Positions 43,235 through 52,170 of a stretch of DNA of 64,000 nt are shown in pieces. How positions within the stretch are numbered: the first letter of the stretch is position 1; every line of letters starts with the position of its first letter. Under the pieces are notes generated by a model. The model saw only the letters and a program-made list of their open reading frames with translations. It made no database searches and had not been told where the DNA came from. This stretch comes from Wandonia haliotis (lineage in GTDB: Bacteria; Bacteroidota; Bacteroidia; Flavobacteriales_D; Crocinitomicaceae). The DNA is taken from contig NZ_BAAAFH010000003.1 of assembly GCF_039523435.1 (NCBI RefSeq), positions 186,001 through 250,000 on the forward strand. The letters are read 5' to 3'. A program made the position numbers and the translations under genes.

Positions 43235-44629
43235 ATGCGTCAGGTACCTGTTTTCCTTGTTTTTTTGCTCTTGTTCAGCACACTTGTTGCACAGCAACAT
43301 AAAAACGTGTTTTTATTGGACAACTGGACGACAGATACCCTGATGACACATGGTTTTGATGAAATATCATTCAACGAAACCTGGGGATTTGTAAAAGATG
43401 GAGAAGAGTACGCGGTTATTGGTTCGACAGAAGGCACCCACTTTTTTCACATTACGGAGGACGACAAGTTAGAGCCGGTTGATTTTGTTCGGGGTAAGTT
43501 TTCTTCTCCGCAAGTTGTCCACCGGGACTTTCACGACTATGGAGGTTATCTATATGCTGTGTGCGATGAAGGTTCCAGTTCACTTCAGATCATTGACCTG
43601 CAATATCTTCCTGATTCGGTTCATGTAGCAGCTGAAGACAGTATTCAGTTCGGACGAATACACAATATTTTCATTGACAGTTCTTCCGCATTACTTTATG
43701 TTTGCAAGCTGACTCCTTTAATTTCGAATCCTACATTTTCTTTTACATCAATGAAAGTATTTTCTCTGGCAGATCCGCTAAATCCGGTAGAAGTATTCGG
43801 GGGATTTGAACACATTGGGGAAGTACACGATGCTTATGTTATAAATGATACCGCCTATTTGAATTGTGGCTATGATGGTCTGCATATTTATGATTTTTCG
43901 CATCCTTCCACACCGGTTCTTTTGGGTTCCATGACCATTTATCAGGATCAGGGGTATAACCACTCAGGATGGCTTTCCCCGGATAGAAAATATTATTACT
44001 TTGTTGACGAAACCGAAGGAAAGCGGATAAAAAAGGTAAACGTTGAGGATATCGCCAACCCGACAATTGTCGGAATCTTTGGTTCGAATTTTACGCAGGG
44101 TTCTATTCCACACAATGTAATGGCAACGGATAAACTGATTTTCGTTTCGTATTACAATGAGGGGTTCAGGGTATATGATACCCGATTTAAACCACCCAAG
44201 GAAGTAGCGTATTACGATACGTATCCCAGTGATGAAGGATTGGCTATGACAGGAGCATGGGGTGTATACTCTTTGCTACCCAGCAAAAGAATTCTGGTTT
44301 CAGACATGAAAAACGGGTTGTTTTTGTTCCGGTTTGAACAGGAAGTATTTGAAGTTCCACCGTCTTCTGTACCATTCAGTGTTTTCCCCAATCCGGCAGC
44401 ATCCGGTTCAGAAGTAATTTTCCGGTTTTATGAAGATAATATCAGCAAAATAAAATTTTATCTGTACAACAATTTGGGGCAGTTAATCTATTCTGAATCC
44501 AATGAGTTTAACGATTACTGGAAAATCCGGTTGGATTATGCAGCGGGGAGTTATAACTATATTGTGTATTATGAAAACTACCTCGGAGAGGAAACGTTAC
44601 GACAGGGCCACCTGATTTTGCATGACTAA
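43235..44629 (+). CDS. Choice-of-anchor B (LVIVD-repeat) protein with type A T9SS signal
   Basis: A 464-residue exported protein: signal peptide (MRQVPVFLVFLLLFSTLVAQ), beta-propeller-like LVIVD repeats (for example YDGLHIYDFSHPSTPVLLG and EGFRVYDTRFKPPKEVAYYD), and a C-terminal type A sorting domain (FSVFPNPAASGSEVIFRF, YNNLGQLIYS, GSYNYIVYYE). It is therefore secreted by the type IX system and bound to the surface. The biological role is unknown. Confidence 0.88.
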   Translation: MRQVPVFLVFLLLFSTLVAQQHKNVFLLDNWTTDTLMTHGFDEISFNETWGFVKDGEEYAVIGSTEGTHFFHITEDDKLEPVDFVRGKFSSPQVVHRDFHDYGGYLYAVCDEGSSSLQIIDLQYLPDSVHVAAEDSIQFGRIHNIFIDSSSALLYVCKLTPLISNPTFSFTSMKVFSLADPLNPVEVFGGFEHIGEVHDAYVINDTAYLNCGYDGLHIYDFSHPSTPVLLGSMTIYQDQGYNHSGWLSPDRKYYYFVDETEGKRIKKVNVEDIANPTIVGIFGSNFTQGSIPHNVMATDKLIFVSYYNEGFRVYDTRFKPPKEVAYYDTYPSDEGLAMTGAWGVYSLLPSKRILVSDMKNGLFLFRFEQEVFEVPPSSVPFSVFPNPAASGSEVIFRFYEDNISKIKFYLYNNLGQLIYSESNEFNDYWKIRLDYAAGSYNYIVYYENYLGEETLRQGHLILHD

Positions 44630-44677
44630 TTTTTGATTTTCTTAGATTAGCATATTGAACTCTACAACAAAATCAGT

Positions 44678-45292
44678 ATGCATCGTTTTTTATTAGCATT
44701 ATTATTTATTATTCCGTTTTTGAGCTTTTCTCAAAATGATACTGTAGTAGAAAAGATTAAAACCAGACATTGTAACTATGGAGGATTAGACTACAGAGTG
44801 TCTTCTATTAACGGATTATATGCAGGCTATAATTACTTGTATAAAGAACTTTTTTCGTTCAGATTCGAATCTGGTATATGCATGAGAAAGGCAGAAAACT
44901 TACCGGAAGATTATGTGGGCGGTTTAGGAAAAGGAGATCCTCAGGAACTCTTACTCTCTTTTGTAGGCATGGGAGGGGTTATTTTAGATTTGACTGGAAA
45001 TGGAAAGTTTCGTATAAACTTTCAGATTGGTGGAGGTGCATTAAGTTTCAGAAAATACAAGGACTGGAAGAAAATAGAGAGTTCGTCTGCATTTGGGAAG
45101 GTATTTAACAATAATTACTCTTATAACCAAGACAATTTTTGGAAAGCTTGTTTTGTGGTCGCCCCCAGAATTGAAATAGCATTTCTTCCTTATTTGGGAA
45201 TTGCTATAACACCAGTAGCAGTATTCAATGGTTATAAAAATTACTATGGCGTGCAAATTGGAATTATGGGAGGAAAACTAAGAAGAAAATAA
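44678..45292 (+). CDS. Putative outer-membrane beta-barrel protein
   Basis: A 204-residue protein with a signal peptide (MHRFLLALLFIIPFLSFS) and alternating strand-like segments rich in glycine and aromatics (YAGYNYLYKELFSFRFESGI; FRINFQIGGGALSFRKY) ending with GVQIGIMGGKLRRK. This fits a small outer-membrane barrel. No family is recognised. Confidence 0.6.
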   Translation: MHRFLLALLFIIPFLSFSQNDTVVEKIKTRHCNYGGLDYRVSSINGLYAGYNYLYKELFSFRFESGICMRKAENLPEDYVGGLGKGDPQELLLSFVGMGGVILDLTGNGKFRINFQIGGGALSFRKYKDWKKIESSSAFGKVFNNNYSYNQDNFWKACFVVAPRIEIAFLPYLGIAITPVAVFNGYKNYYGVQIGIMGGKLRRK

Positions 45293-45297
45293 GCATG

Positions 45298-45327
45298 AAA
45301 AAGCGGTATCAGAGAAAGCTTTTTTCT
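45298..45327. terminator. Intrinsic terminator between convergent genes
   Basis: AAAAAGC (45298-45304) pairs with GCTTTTT (45318-45324), followed by T residues; it can serve the plus-strand gene and, by its A-rich left arm, the minus-strand gene ending at 45329. Confidence 0.55.
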
Positions 45328-45328
45328 A

Positions 45329-48229
45329 TTACCAGGTAATAATAGTTGCGTCGTTTTCAGCAAAAAGATCCCGGGTATGTTCGTGGCAGGTAAACAGAAT
45401 TACCTGTCTCCCGATACCGAATCGGTTCAATGCTTTGGCAAGGTTGGCAGAACGGTGCACATCAAAATTGACCATGACATCATCCAGAACAACAGGAAGA
45501 GGTTCGGAGCTTTTTTCATACTCTTCGATAAGTCCCATCCGAAGGGCAAGAAGCAACTGTTCCCGGGTACCACGGCTTAGTTGCTCTACTGTTTTGGTTT
45601 TTCCCGAAGTATCGATTAGACTCACGTGTTTTTCACTCAGGGAAATACGGAGATCTTCGTAGGTATTAGCGGTTATTTCCCGAAAATAGTCCCGCGTATA
45701 GGTAATTACTTCCGGTTGTTTTTCAGTTTCATACTTCTGTTTACTATCAGAAAGTACACGTAATGCTATTTTGGTTGTCAGCCATTCTTTTGCAGCATCA
45801 TCCAAACGTGTTTGCAGTGCTTCACGCTCGTTGAGCAGGGCATACATTTCGTCCGGTTCAAGAATGTGACGAATTTCTGTTTTACATTCGGCTAGTTCCC
45901 GATTCTTTTCTTCGTAAGTCTTTTCAGTGGTTTCAGCCAGCTCTTTTGCCTCTATGGTTGCAATTTGTAAATCAGAAGGGTTGGTTTGGGTTAATGCTTC
46001 TAGGGTTTGTTCGAAATTATCCTGTCCGCAAATGGATTGAATCGCTTTGCTGGTTGTCTGTAGTTGCTCTTCTGCTTTTTGATAGACTTCCTGTTTTTCA
46101 AAGCGGGCATAAAATTCTTGTTCCGAAGAAACTCCTGTCAACTGAAACAGTTGATCTATTTTTTCTTGTAGCTGAAGTGTTTCTTCCTGTTTTTGGTGTA
46201 TGCTTTTTTCTATCTTTTGCAGATTTTCCTGTAATTGATCATGGCGTAACCGGATAGAGGCATTCTCCTCAAGTTGTTGAATCAGAATAAGTGCTGTGTT
46301 ATAATTTGGAAGCTCATTTTTCGGCAAAACGATACGGAGCTTCTCTTCAAAATCCTCTTTTGTTTTTGTGAGGTGGAGTAGGGTGTCTTCAGCTTCTTTT
46401 ATCCGTTGGTACTGTTTTTTTAATTCATCTACTCCACTAAGGAAACTCTCCATGGAACGGGGAGTTAGTGTTAAAGGCAGCTGTTTTTCACGCAGTAATT
46501 GCTCCCACTCCTTTTGCAGATTCTCACTTTCGGAAAGGATACTTTCTTTCTTATTCTCTTCACTTTTTTGTTGACGGGAAAGTTCTTCGATTTGGCGCTG
46601 CAATTCTTTTCTTTTCGCAGAAAGTGTCCGGTAATTCTGCAATTTGTTTTCCAGCTCTTTTAATCGACGGTTCATCTGATTTCCGTCCTGAACAGGTGCT
46701 ACAGTTTTGCTTTTAGCTGTGTTGCGGAAAATGAAAAAGAGAAGTAAACCGGCAATTAACAACAGTGTTCCTCCTAAAAGGGTGTTGTACAGCAACAGGA
46801 ATCCTGCAGCAATGAGGGCACATCCTGCAGCAATGATTCCGGGTAAAAAACTCTCTTTTCCGGATGTAGGTGCGGTGGAACCGGAGAGTGCTTTTTGAAA
46901 GAGCGTGTCTGTTTCTATACGTTCGCGTTCTACTTCTTCTGCTTTAGCAGTACTGTTGATACCTGTTTGCCGGATTTCTGTATCTACCTCTTCCAGCTGA
47001 CGTGTTAAGTCTGCATGAGTTGACTGGTACTGAAGAAGCTGTTCCTCAGTTCGGTCCAGTTTTTGTACGAGTGTATGCTGTTGGTCGTATATTTCGACTG
47101 AGGTATTGCGTAACTCAAGCGTTCCCTGTATTCCGATAAGTATATCAGGTTGTACAGATTCTCCCAGTTGTGACAAAACAGAATCAATTTGCCGCTTTGT
47201 TGCGACAATCTTCGCTTTTTCCTGCTCAATTTCGATAGCTGCTTGTCTGTAGAGTTCTAGGGTTGATTTAAAATAATCAAGTACATGAGCGTTCTTATCG
47301 AGATTCTTATTTGTTTTTAGCGTAGCCAGTTCGCGTTTCAGGTCTTCGGCTTCTGCGGTAAATTGTGTAATTAACTTCTGTGCAGCATTGAATTCTGCCT
47401 TATATGCGAGATAATCTTCCCGGATTTGTTGCGGATGCAGGGTGAAGGAATCACGCCCGGAAATTATCTTTTTTGCTGAAACGTATTCAACAAAATGAGG
47501 GTATGCACGCTCAAGTGCTGTAAGACGATTTGCGTTTAGAATAGTTGTTTTGCGCTGTTTGGCAAGTTCGGCACATTCGGATTCCAGTTGTTTGAGTAAC
47601 TCTGTAAGCCGGTTGTAATCATCCATTTTTCGCCGTAAATCAGCGATTTTTCCTTCTCTTTCCTCAATTTGATTGGTCAGTTCGAGTAGAATCTGTTTTT
47701 TCCCTCCGGACAGGTAATACTCTTTGCTGTGTGTAACCAGATCTTTTTCAAATCCTCCGAAATCGACACCGGACAAACCCATTCCCAGAGAAAAAATACG
47801 ATCTTCCATTCCGCTGTCACTCAGCTTTCCTATGGAAATTAGCTCATCCAGAGTTATTGCATAGACATTCTGATATAAATCAGAAGACGCATTTCCCATT
47901 AGTTGCTGGTACTCGTGCTCTTTACTGGTTGTTTTGCCTTTGTAGACAAAATGAAACTGATGGTTTTTCCCCTCACGGTAAACTGTGACTGCTTCATTAG
48001 CGGAATTAATCAGTGAAATACTTCCTCCGTGTTTCCCTCCGTAAACAGGAGACCGCCTTTCATCCTTAAGCCGGGGGTAACCAAATAAAGTAAAACGGAT
48101 AAAATCGAGAAGGGTAGATTTTCCGGCTTCATTTTCTCCGTACAGTACCGTAACACCTTCCGAAAAACCACTGATTTTTTTATCATGGAAGGTTCCGAAT
48201 CCATCAATATGTAAATGGTCTATTTTCAT
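45329..48229 (-). CDS. YhaN/SbcC-like coiled-coil ATPase with membrane helices
   Basis: A 966-residue SMC/Rad50-like protein: N-terminal IDGFGTFHDK and Walker A YGENEAGKSTLL, long coiled coils, two hydrophobic helices near residues 455-500 (FLPGIIAAGCALIAAGFLL; GGTLLLIAGLLLFFIF), and a C-terminal signature LSRGTREQLLLALRMGL with Walker B PVVLDDVMVNFD. The two membrane helices in the coiled coil are characteristic of the YhaN branch. It partners the nuclease gene upstream, overlapping by four bases. The pair probably processes DNA ends. Confidence 0.85.
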   Translation of the reverse strand: MKIDHLHIDGFGTFHDKKISGFSEGVTVLYGENEAGKSTLLDFIRFTLFGYPRLKDERRSPVYGGKHGGSISLINSANEAVTVYREGKNHQFHFVYKGKTTSKEHEYQQLMGNASSDLYQNVYAITLDELISIGKLSDSGMEDRIFSLGMGLSGVDFGGFEKDLVTHSKEYYLSGGKKQILLELTNQIEEREGKIADLRRKMDDYNRLTELLKQLESECAELAKQRKTTILNANRLTALERAYPHFVEYVSAKKIISGRDSFTLHPQQIREDYLAYKAEFNAAQKLITQFTAEAEDLKRELATLKTNKNLDKNAHVLDYFKSTLELYRQAAIEIEQEKAKIVATKRQIDSVLSQLGESVQPDILIGIQGTLELRNTSVEIYDQQHTLVQKLDRTEEQLLQYQSTHADLTRQLEEVDTEIRQTGINSTAKAEEVERERIETDTLFQKALSGSTAPTSGKESFLPGIIAAGCALIAAGFLLLYNTLLGGTLLLIAGLLLFFIFRNTAKSKTVAPVQDGNQMNRRLKELENKLQNYRTLSAKRKELQRQIEELSRQQKSEENKKESILSESENLQKEWEQLLREKQLPLTLTPRSMESFLSGVDELKKQYQRIKEAEDTLLHLTKTKEDFEEKLRIVLPKNELPNYNTALILIQQLEENASIRLRHDQLQENLQKIEKSIHQKQEETLQLQEKIDQLFQLTGVSSEQEFYARFEKQEVYQKAEEQLQTTSKAIQSICGQDNFEQTLEALTQTNPSDLQIATIEAKELAETTEKTYEEKNRELAECKTEIRHILEPDEMYALLNEREALQTRLDDAAKEWLTTKIALRVLSDSKQKYETEKQPEVITYTRDYFREITANTYEDLRISLSEKHVSLIDTSGKTKTVEQLSRGTREQLLLALRMGLIEEYEKSSEPLPVVLDDVMVNFDVHRSANLAKALNRFGIGRQVILFTCHEHTRDLFAENDATIITW

Positions 48230-49485
48230 TGTTCATCCGGATTGGTGAGCAGACCGGAAATACATTTCCATTTTGCCCGGTTCAGGAGTTCAAGGATTTC
48301 TTCGGAATTGCTGATTTCAGGAACATATCGACCTACTTTTGCTGTTTTCAACTCTTCCATGATTTCTTCAACCATCCGGTCTCTTTTCTCCGGATCATTT
48401 TCATACAGTTCAAACTGTCGGATCAGATCGCCGATAAAATCGGAAGCCAGTTTACGTTCTTCCAGATCGATGACAGGAAGTGTGCGATTGATGATCCGAT
48501 CCAGATGTACAAAAGTTCCGCTGTAAGAATTTTCTTCGTTAAAGGCGCGAATCAATTCATCCAGTTCGTCCTGCTGCGACAGGAGTTCATGCAGTTCAGA
48601 CATTCCTGTTAATTCCAGTCGAAGTAAACAGGATGACCCAGACGACAGTTGTTCCATACGTATCTTTTCCAGAAGATTGAACAAACCGGAAGTATCATTA
48701 ACCCCTTGAATATCCTGAGAGAGATAAGTGAAAACAACCGCACTCAACGGGACAAACTGTTTGCTTGAAACCCTTCCGTTGTCTACTGCGATGAGGTAAC
48801 ACCCTTTATCTCCGGTTTCGTTAAAGTGACGTCCCTGAAGGTTTCCGGGGTAGATGACAACCGGAGCAGATTCGTTCACAACTTCCCGTTTATGGATATG
48901 CCCCAACGCCCAATACTCCATTTTTGATGCCCGTAGCTCGTCCATTGTAAAGGGGCAATAGGGATTCTTATGTTCTCTTCCTGCCAGCGTACCATGTAAC
49001 AGTCCAATGGCAAATTGAGCGGAGTCAGTGCGTTGAAACTGCTGAACCAGTCGCCTGTCTTCGACCTTTTGTCCGAAACTTACACCATAAATAGCGGCAG
49101 TTTCCCCCTTTTTATTGGTGAACTCTTTCTTTTCGACTGTATCTGGACCAAAGCGGTGAACATTGTCAGGAAGCGTAAAGTTTTTTGCCCACTGGTTAAG
49201 TGGGTCGTGATTTCCACAAACCACATAGACCTGTATGTCGTTGGATTTTAGCTGCTCAAGTCCTCTGAAAAAACGATACTGAGCGCTCAAACTCCCTGAA
49301 TCACTGTCAAAACTATCTCCGGCAATCAGAAGGAAATCAACCTGCTCGTCAATACAGGTTTGAATCAACTTTTCATACGCATGAATTCCACACCGCACCA
49401 GAGCTTGTCCCAATTCCCTGTTTTCAGAATGGATACCCTTATACGGACTTTCGATATGGAGATCAGCTGCGTGGATAAATTTCAT
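48226..49485 (-). CDS. YhaO/SbcD-like DNA repair exonuclease
   Basis: A 419-residue calcineurin-type phosphoesterase with the metal-binding motifs KFIHAADLHIESPYKG, LIAGDSFD, VVCGNHDP, GLLHGTL and WALGHIHK. Together with the coiled-coil ATPase downstream it forms an SbcCD/Mre11-Rad50-like complex. First gene of the two-gene operon. Confidence 0.88.
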   Translation of the reverse strand: MKFIHAADLHIESPYKGIHSENRELGQALVRCGIHAYEKLIQTCIDEQVDFLLIAGDSFDSDSGSLSAQYRFFRGLEQLKSNDIQVYVVCGNHDPLNQWAKNFTLPDNVHRFGPDTVEKKEFTNKKGETAAIYGVSFGQKVEDRRLVQQFQRTDSAQFAIGLLHGTLAGREHKNPYCPFTMDELRASKMEYWALGHIHKREVVNESAPVVIYPGNLQGRHFNETGDKGCYLIAVDNGRVSSKQFVPLSAVVFTYLSQDIQGVNDTSGLFNLLEKIRMEQLSSGSSCLLRLELTGMSELHELLSQQDELDELIRAFNEENSYSGTFVHLDRIINRTLPVIDLEERKLASDFIGDLIRQFELYENDPEKRDRMVEEIMEELKTAKVGRYVPEISNSEEILELLNRAKWKCISGLLTNPDEQ

Positions 49486-49591
49486 GCCGGAACCAACAAT
49501 TTGAATGTGCTAATATAACAAGAAATTACCTTGAAGCCTATATACGATCGATCTGTCAGAATGCCTTTTTTTACAGTTCTTATGCAGATAT

Positions 49592-49622
49592 TTGGAAATA
49601 TTCTTTTCATCGCTTACATTTG
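49592..49622 (+). promoter_or_regulatory. Promoter of the CAT-anticodon tRNA
   Basis: TTG at 49592-49594 and TACATTTG at 49615-49622 are 20 bases apart, close to the Bacteroidota consensus. Transcription would begin near 49629, 24 bases before the tRNA. Confidence 0.7.
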
Positions 49623-49652
49623 CACACTCCAAAAAAGTCCGTTTTGGATACA

Positions 49653-49726
49653 GGTCCTATAGCTCAGCCGGTTAGAGCACTTGACTCATAATCAAGGGGT
49701 CCCTGGTTCGAGCCCAGGTGGGACCA
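49653..49726 (+). tRNA. tRNA with CAT anticodon (Met, or Ile2)
   Basis: A 74-base cloverleaf: acceptor arms GGTCCTA and TGGGACC, D-arm with AGCTCAGCCGGTTAGAGC, anticodon stem CTTGA/TCAAG around CTCATAA (anticodon CAT), and T-arm CCTGG-TTCGAGC-CCAGG. CCA is not fully encoded. CAT is used by elongator Met, initiator Met and lysidine-modified Ile2; the acceptor starts with a paired G, so it is not the initiator. The accessory stretch begins just downstream. Confidence 0.88.
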
Positions 49727-49733
49727 CAGAAAG

Positions 49734-49763
49734 AAGCTCAATCGAAAGGTTGGGCTTTTTTTT
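49734..49763 (+). terminator. Terminator after the tRNA
   Basis: AGCTCAATC-GAAA-GGTTGGGCT forms a 9-bp stem with G-T pairs and a GAAA tetraloop, followed by eight or more T residues. Confidence 0.78.
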
Positions 49764-50150
49764 ATGCGTATAGCCCAGCCTTAAACGTTTCTAAACAGAT
49801 GCAATAGACGAAACCATAACTGATGTGACGTTTAATGGTAAAATCACCAACCATATAAGGGATTAACTAACATTAGCGATTTAACCTGGTAACCCAATTG
49901 CATTATATTCAAACCTTTTTAGGACATAGCAGTAGTAAAACAATAGAAATAGATAACGATGACATTTTCAAGCATTCAAAATATTCGAGGTCCGTTTGAT
50001 GATTTGTGAAATTATTTGCAAATCTCTAGGCTTTAATTTATTTTGCTACAAATAACTACACCAAAAGGTGTACAAAGCCAACAAATGGTTGTTCGGTTTG
50101 TAGTCTGATGGTGGGGTTATAATTAAGCTGTGCTTCATTATAAGAACGAA
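49764..50150. other. Intergenic region with nested inverted repeats
   Basis: No gene is seen in this ~390-base stretch. TACACC-AAAA-GGTGTA (50057-50072) makes a small hairpin, enclosed at a distance by CTACAAA (50046-50052) and TTTGTAG (50097-50103). This is the left edge of the accessory stretch downstream of the tRNA. No integrase or transposase fragment is visible. Confidence 0.45.
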
Positions 50151-50567
50151 ATGCGAAAAGTGCTTTGGAGAAATAGATGGTTAAGTTGTATTAATGAATT
50201 GACATCATTAGAACTTCAAAGACAGTCATGGACTGATAAAAGGAACTCAAATCCACATTGGTCATTCGTGGAATTTATGTGTAGCTATTTTGACGACTTA
50301 GGTATCGATAATAACTACGAATATCAATTGAAGCAAGGTTGGATTACAAAAACGGAATTTGACTCGATTTTGGCATGGCATCAACTACTCGACAAATATG
50401 ACTCGCCAAACAAAGATGATTATGATGTTGAAGCCATATTAACTGACAAGAAATGGCGGATGATTATCGAAGAAGGTGAAAAGGCAAAGAATGAATTGAG
50501 TGCAATTATAAGTGACGAAGAGAAACGGGTTCTATTCGAAGAAATTGATTACAAACAATACTCGTGA
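50151..50567 (+). CDS. Hypothetical protein, cassette-like orphan gene
   Basis: The start at MRKVLWRNRWLSC (138 residues) is preferred; an in-frame start seven codons upstream is possible. The product is soluble, acidic and tryptophan-rich (HWSFVEFMCSYFDDLGID; DSILAWHQLLDKYDSP). I do not recognise the family. A nested palindrome follows 27 bases after the stop, the arrangement seen for a gene and its recombination site in mobile cassettes. Confidence 0.5.
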   Translation: MRKVLWRNRWLSCINELTSLELQRQSWTDKRNSNPHWSFVEFMCSYFDDLGIDNNYEYQLKQGWITKTEFDSILAWHQLLDKYDSPNKDDYDVEAILTDKKWRMIIEEGEKAKNELSAIISDEEKRVLFEEIDYKQYS

Positions 50568-50593
50568 TTGAACTTGAAAAAGAATAAACGAAA

Positions 50594-50656
50594 GCACAAC
50601 AACACCTATACGCAGTGTCCCGAAGGGCATTGCGTATAGCCAAACACGTTGTATGC
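50594..50656. repeat. Nested palindrome A (attC-like element)
   Basis: The inner stem runs from 50606 to 50639: CTATACGCA pairs with TGCGTATAG, extended to about 15 bp with one G-T pair and one bulge around a GAA loop. Outer arms GCACAAC (50594-50600) and GTTGTATGC (50649-50657) form a second, weaker pair ending in AAC/GTT cores. A similar element lies at 54582-54652, on the other side of the restriction-modification operon. Confidence 0.6.
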
Positions 50657-50766
50657 CATTGGAATACGCCAGAAGCACATTTTAGCATTTTCGGCTTTTG
50701 CCAACCCACAAATCCAATGCTAAAAAACCAAAAGAGCTGAAGTTTTTCCAACGCACGAAGTAAATA

Positions 50767-50790
50767 TTACTAGTAAAATATATATTTTTG
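50767..50790 (+). promoter_or_regulatory. Promoter and possible operator of the R-M operon
   Basis: TATTTTTG (50783-50790) fits the -7 consensus and ends only seven bases before the ATG at 50798, so the message would be nearly leaderless. The perfect dyad TTACTAGTAA (50767-50776) with partly symmetric AT flanks lies just upstream, where an XRE regulator could block transcription. Confidence 0.45.
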
Positions 50791-50797
50791 TCAAAAA

Positions 50798-51124
50798 ATG
50801 ACAAGTCTTATAAGGATCACGTTTGGAGAGTATATCCGGCTTTTACGAAACGAAAACGAGTTGACCTTAACTCAACTTGCTGCCAAATTGAACTTGGACT
50901 CTGCAAACTTGAGCAAAATTGAGAACGGGAAACGTGATTTTGATGAAAAGAGATTGCCAAAACTTGCTGAAATATTCAAAATCAACCTCAAAGAATTAAG
51001 AAATGAATATATCACCGACCAAATCGGGAAACAGATTTACGAAACAAATTGCACCAAACAACTTTTACAAGTTGCTGAAGAAAAAGCAGAATACAGAAGA
51101 ACGTTAAAAGAAAAAGTAATATGA
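50798..51124 (+). CDS. XRE-family regulator of the R-M operon
   Basis: A 108-residue protein with an N-terminal helix-turn-helix (about 8-68; LTLTQLAAKLNLDSANLSKI, ENGKRDFDE) and a C-terminal helical tail. It overlaps the methyltransferase gene by four bases, so it is probably a controller-type protein timing methylase and nuclease expression. Likely autoregulatory at the dyad upstream. Confidence 0.85.
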   Translation: MTSLIRITFGEYIRLLRNENELTLTQLAAKLNLDSANLSKIENGKRDFDEKRLPKLAEIFKINLKELRNEYITDQIGKQIYETNCTKQLLQVAEEKAEYRRTLKEKVI

Positions 51125-52170
51125 AAATAGTATCATTTTTTGCGGGTGCAGGTGGACTTGATTTAGGATTTCAAAAAGCAGGTTTTGACGTTATATGGGC
51201 AAATGAATACGACAAAGAAATTTGGGAAACCTACGAAAAAAATCACCCAGATACAGTGCTTGACAAAAGAAGTATCGTGAATATTCCAGCAGACGAAGTT
51301 CCAGAATGTGACGGAATTATTGGTGGTCCACCTTGCCAAAGTTGGAGTGAAGCTGGAGCCGCAAGAGGAATTAAAGATAAAAGAGGTCAATTATTTTACG
51401 ATTTCATTAGAATATTAGAAGCGAAACAACCTAAATTCTTTTTAGCCGAGAATGTAAGCGGAATGTTAATTTCCAAGCATTCAGAAGCATTGGAAGGAAT
51501 TAAAGAACTTTTCAGAAATGCAGGAATTGGCTATGAACTTTCTTTTCAAATGCTAAACGCTTCAGATTATAATGTTCCCCAAGACCGAAAAAGAGTATTT
51601 TTTATTGGGATTAGAAAAGACTTAAATTTCAAATATCAATTTCCAACAGAGACATTCCCAAAAATCACATTAGAAACAGCAATTTCTGACTTAAAAGAAA
51701 GCGTTTTACCAGCTTTAGAATATAATAATACAAATGGAGATAAATGTGTTGTGCCGAATCACGAATATATGATTGGTAGTTTTTCTACAATATTTATGTC
51801 AAGAAATCGTGTTAGAAGTTGGGATGAACAATCATTTACAATTCAAGCAGGTGGTCGTCACGCACCAATTCATCCACAAGCACCAAAAATGAAATTTATT
51901 GAGCAAAATGTTCGAGTTTTTGTGCCAGGGAAAGAACATTTATACAGAAGGTTAAGCATAAGAGAATGTGCAAGAATTCAAACTTTTCCTGACGAATTCA
52001 TTTTTCATTACAAAAAAGTTGCGGCAGGCTATAAAATGATTGGAAATGCTGTTCCAGTAAATCTTGCAAAGTTTTTAGCCAATAGTATAAAAGAACAACT
52101 AAAAACAAACGAAAATAAAGTTGAAAAACAAAAATCAATCAAAAAAGTAAAAGAAGCATTGATAGTATGA
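51121..52170 (+). CDS. DNA (cytosine-5) methyltransferase, M.HaeIII/NgoPII-like
   Basis: A 349-residue C5-methyltransferase with motif I FFAGAGGLDLGFQKAGF, catalytic motif IV GGPPCQSWSEAG (Cys72), motif VI AENV (Glu110), motif VIII QDRKRVFFIG and motif X GNAVPVNLAKFLA. The target-recognition stretch (TIFMSRNRVRSWDEQSFTIQ) is very close to my memory of M.HaeIII, so the likely target is GGCC. It should protect host DNA from the nuclease encoded next. Four-base overlaps on both sides. Confidence 0.9.
   Translation: MKIVSFFAGAGGLDLGFQKAGFDVIWANEYDKEIWETYEKNHPDTVLDKRSIVNIPADEVPECDGIIGGPPCQSWSEAGAARGIKDKRGQLFYDFIRILEAKQPKFFLAENVSGMLISKHSEALEGIKELFRNAGIGYELSFQMLNASDYNVPQDRKRVFFIGIRKDLNFKYQFPTETFPKITLETAISDLKESVLPALEYNNTNGDKCVVPNHEYMIGSFSTIFMSRNRVRSWDEQSFTIQAGGRHAPIHPQAPKMKFIEQNVRVFVPGKEHLYRRLSIRECARIQTFPDEFIFHYKKVAAGYKMIGNAVPVNLAKFLANSIKEQLKTNENKVEKQKSIKKVKEALIV

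Noticed and set aside
50506..50751. 81-aa minus-strand ORF across palindrome A
   Set aside because: It overlaps the end of the plus-strand gene and reads through the hairpin arms; the palindrome explains the sequence better.
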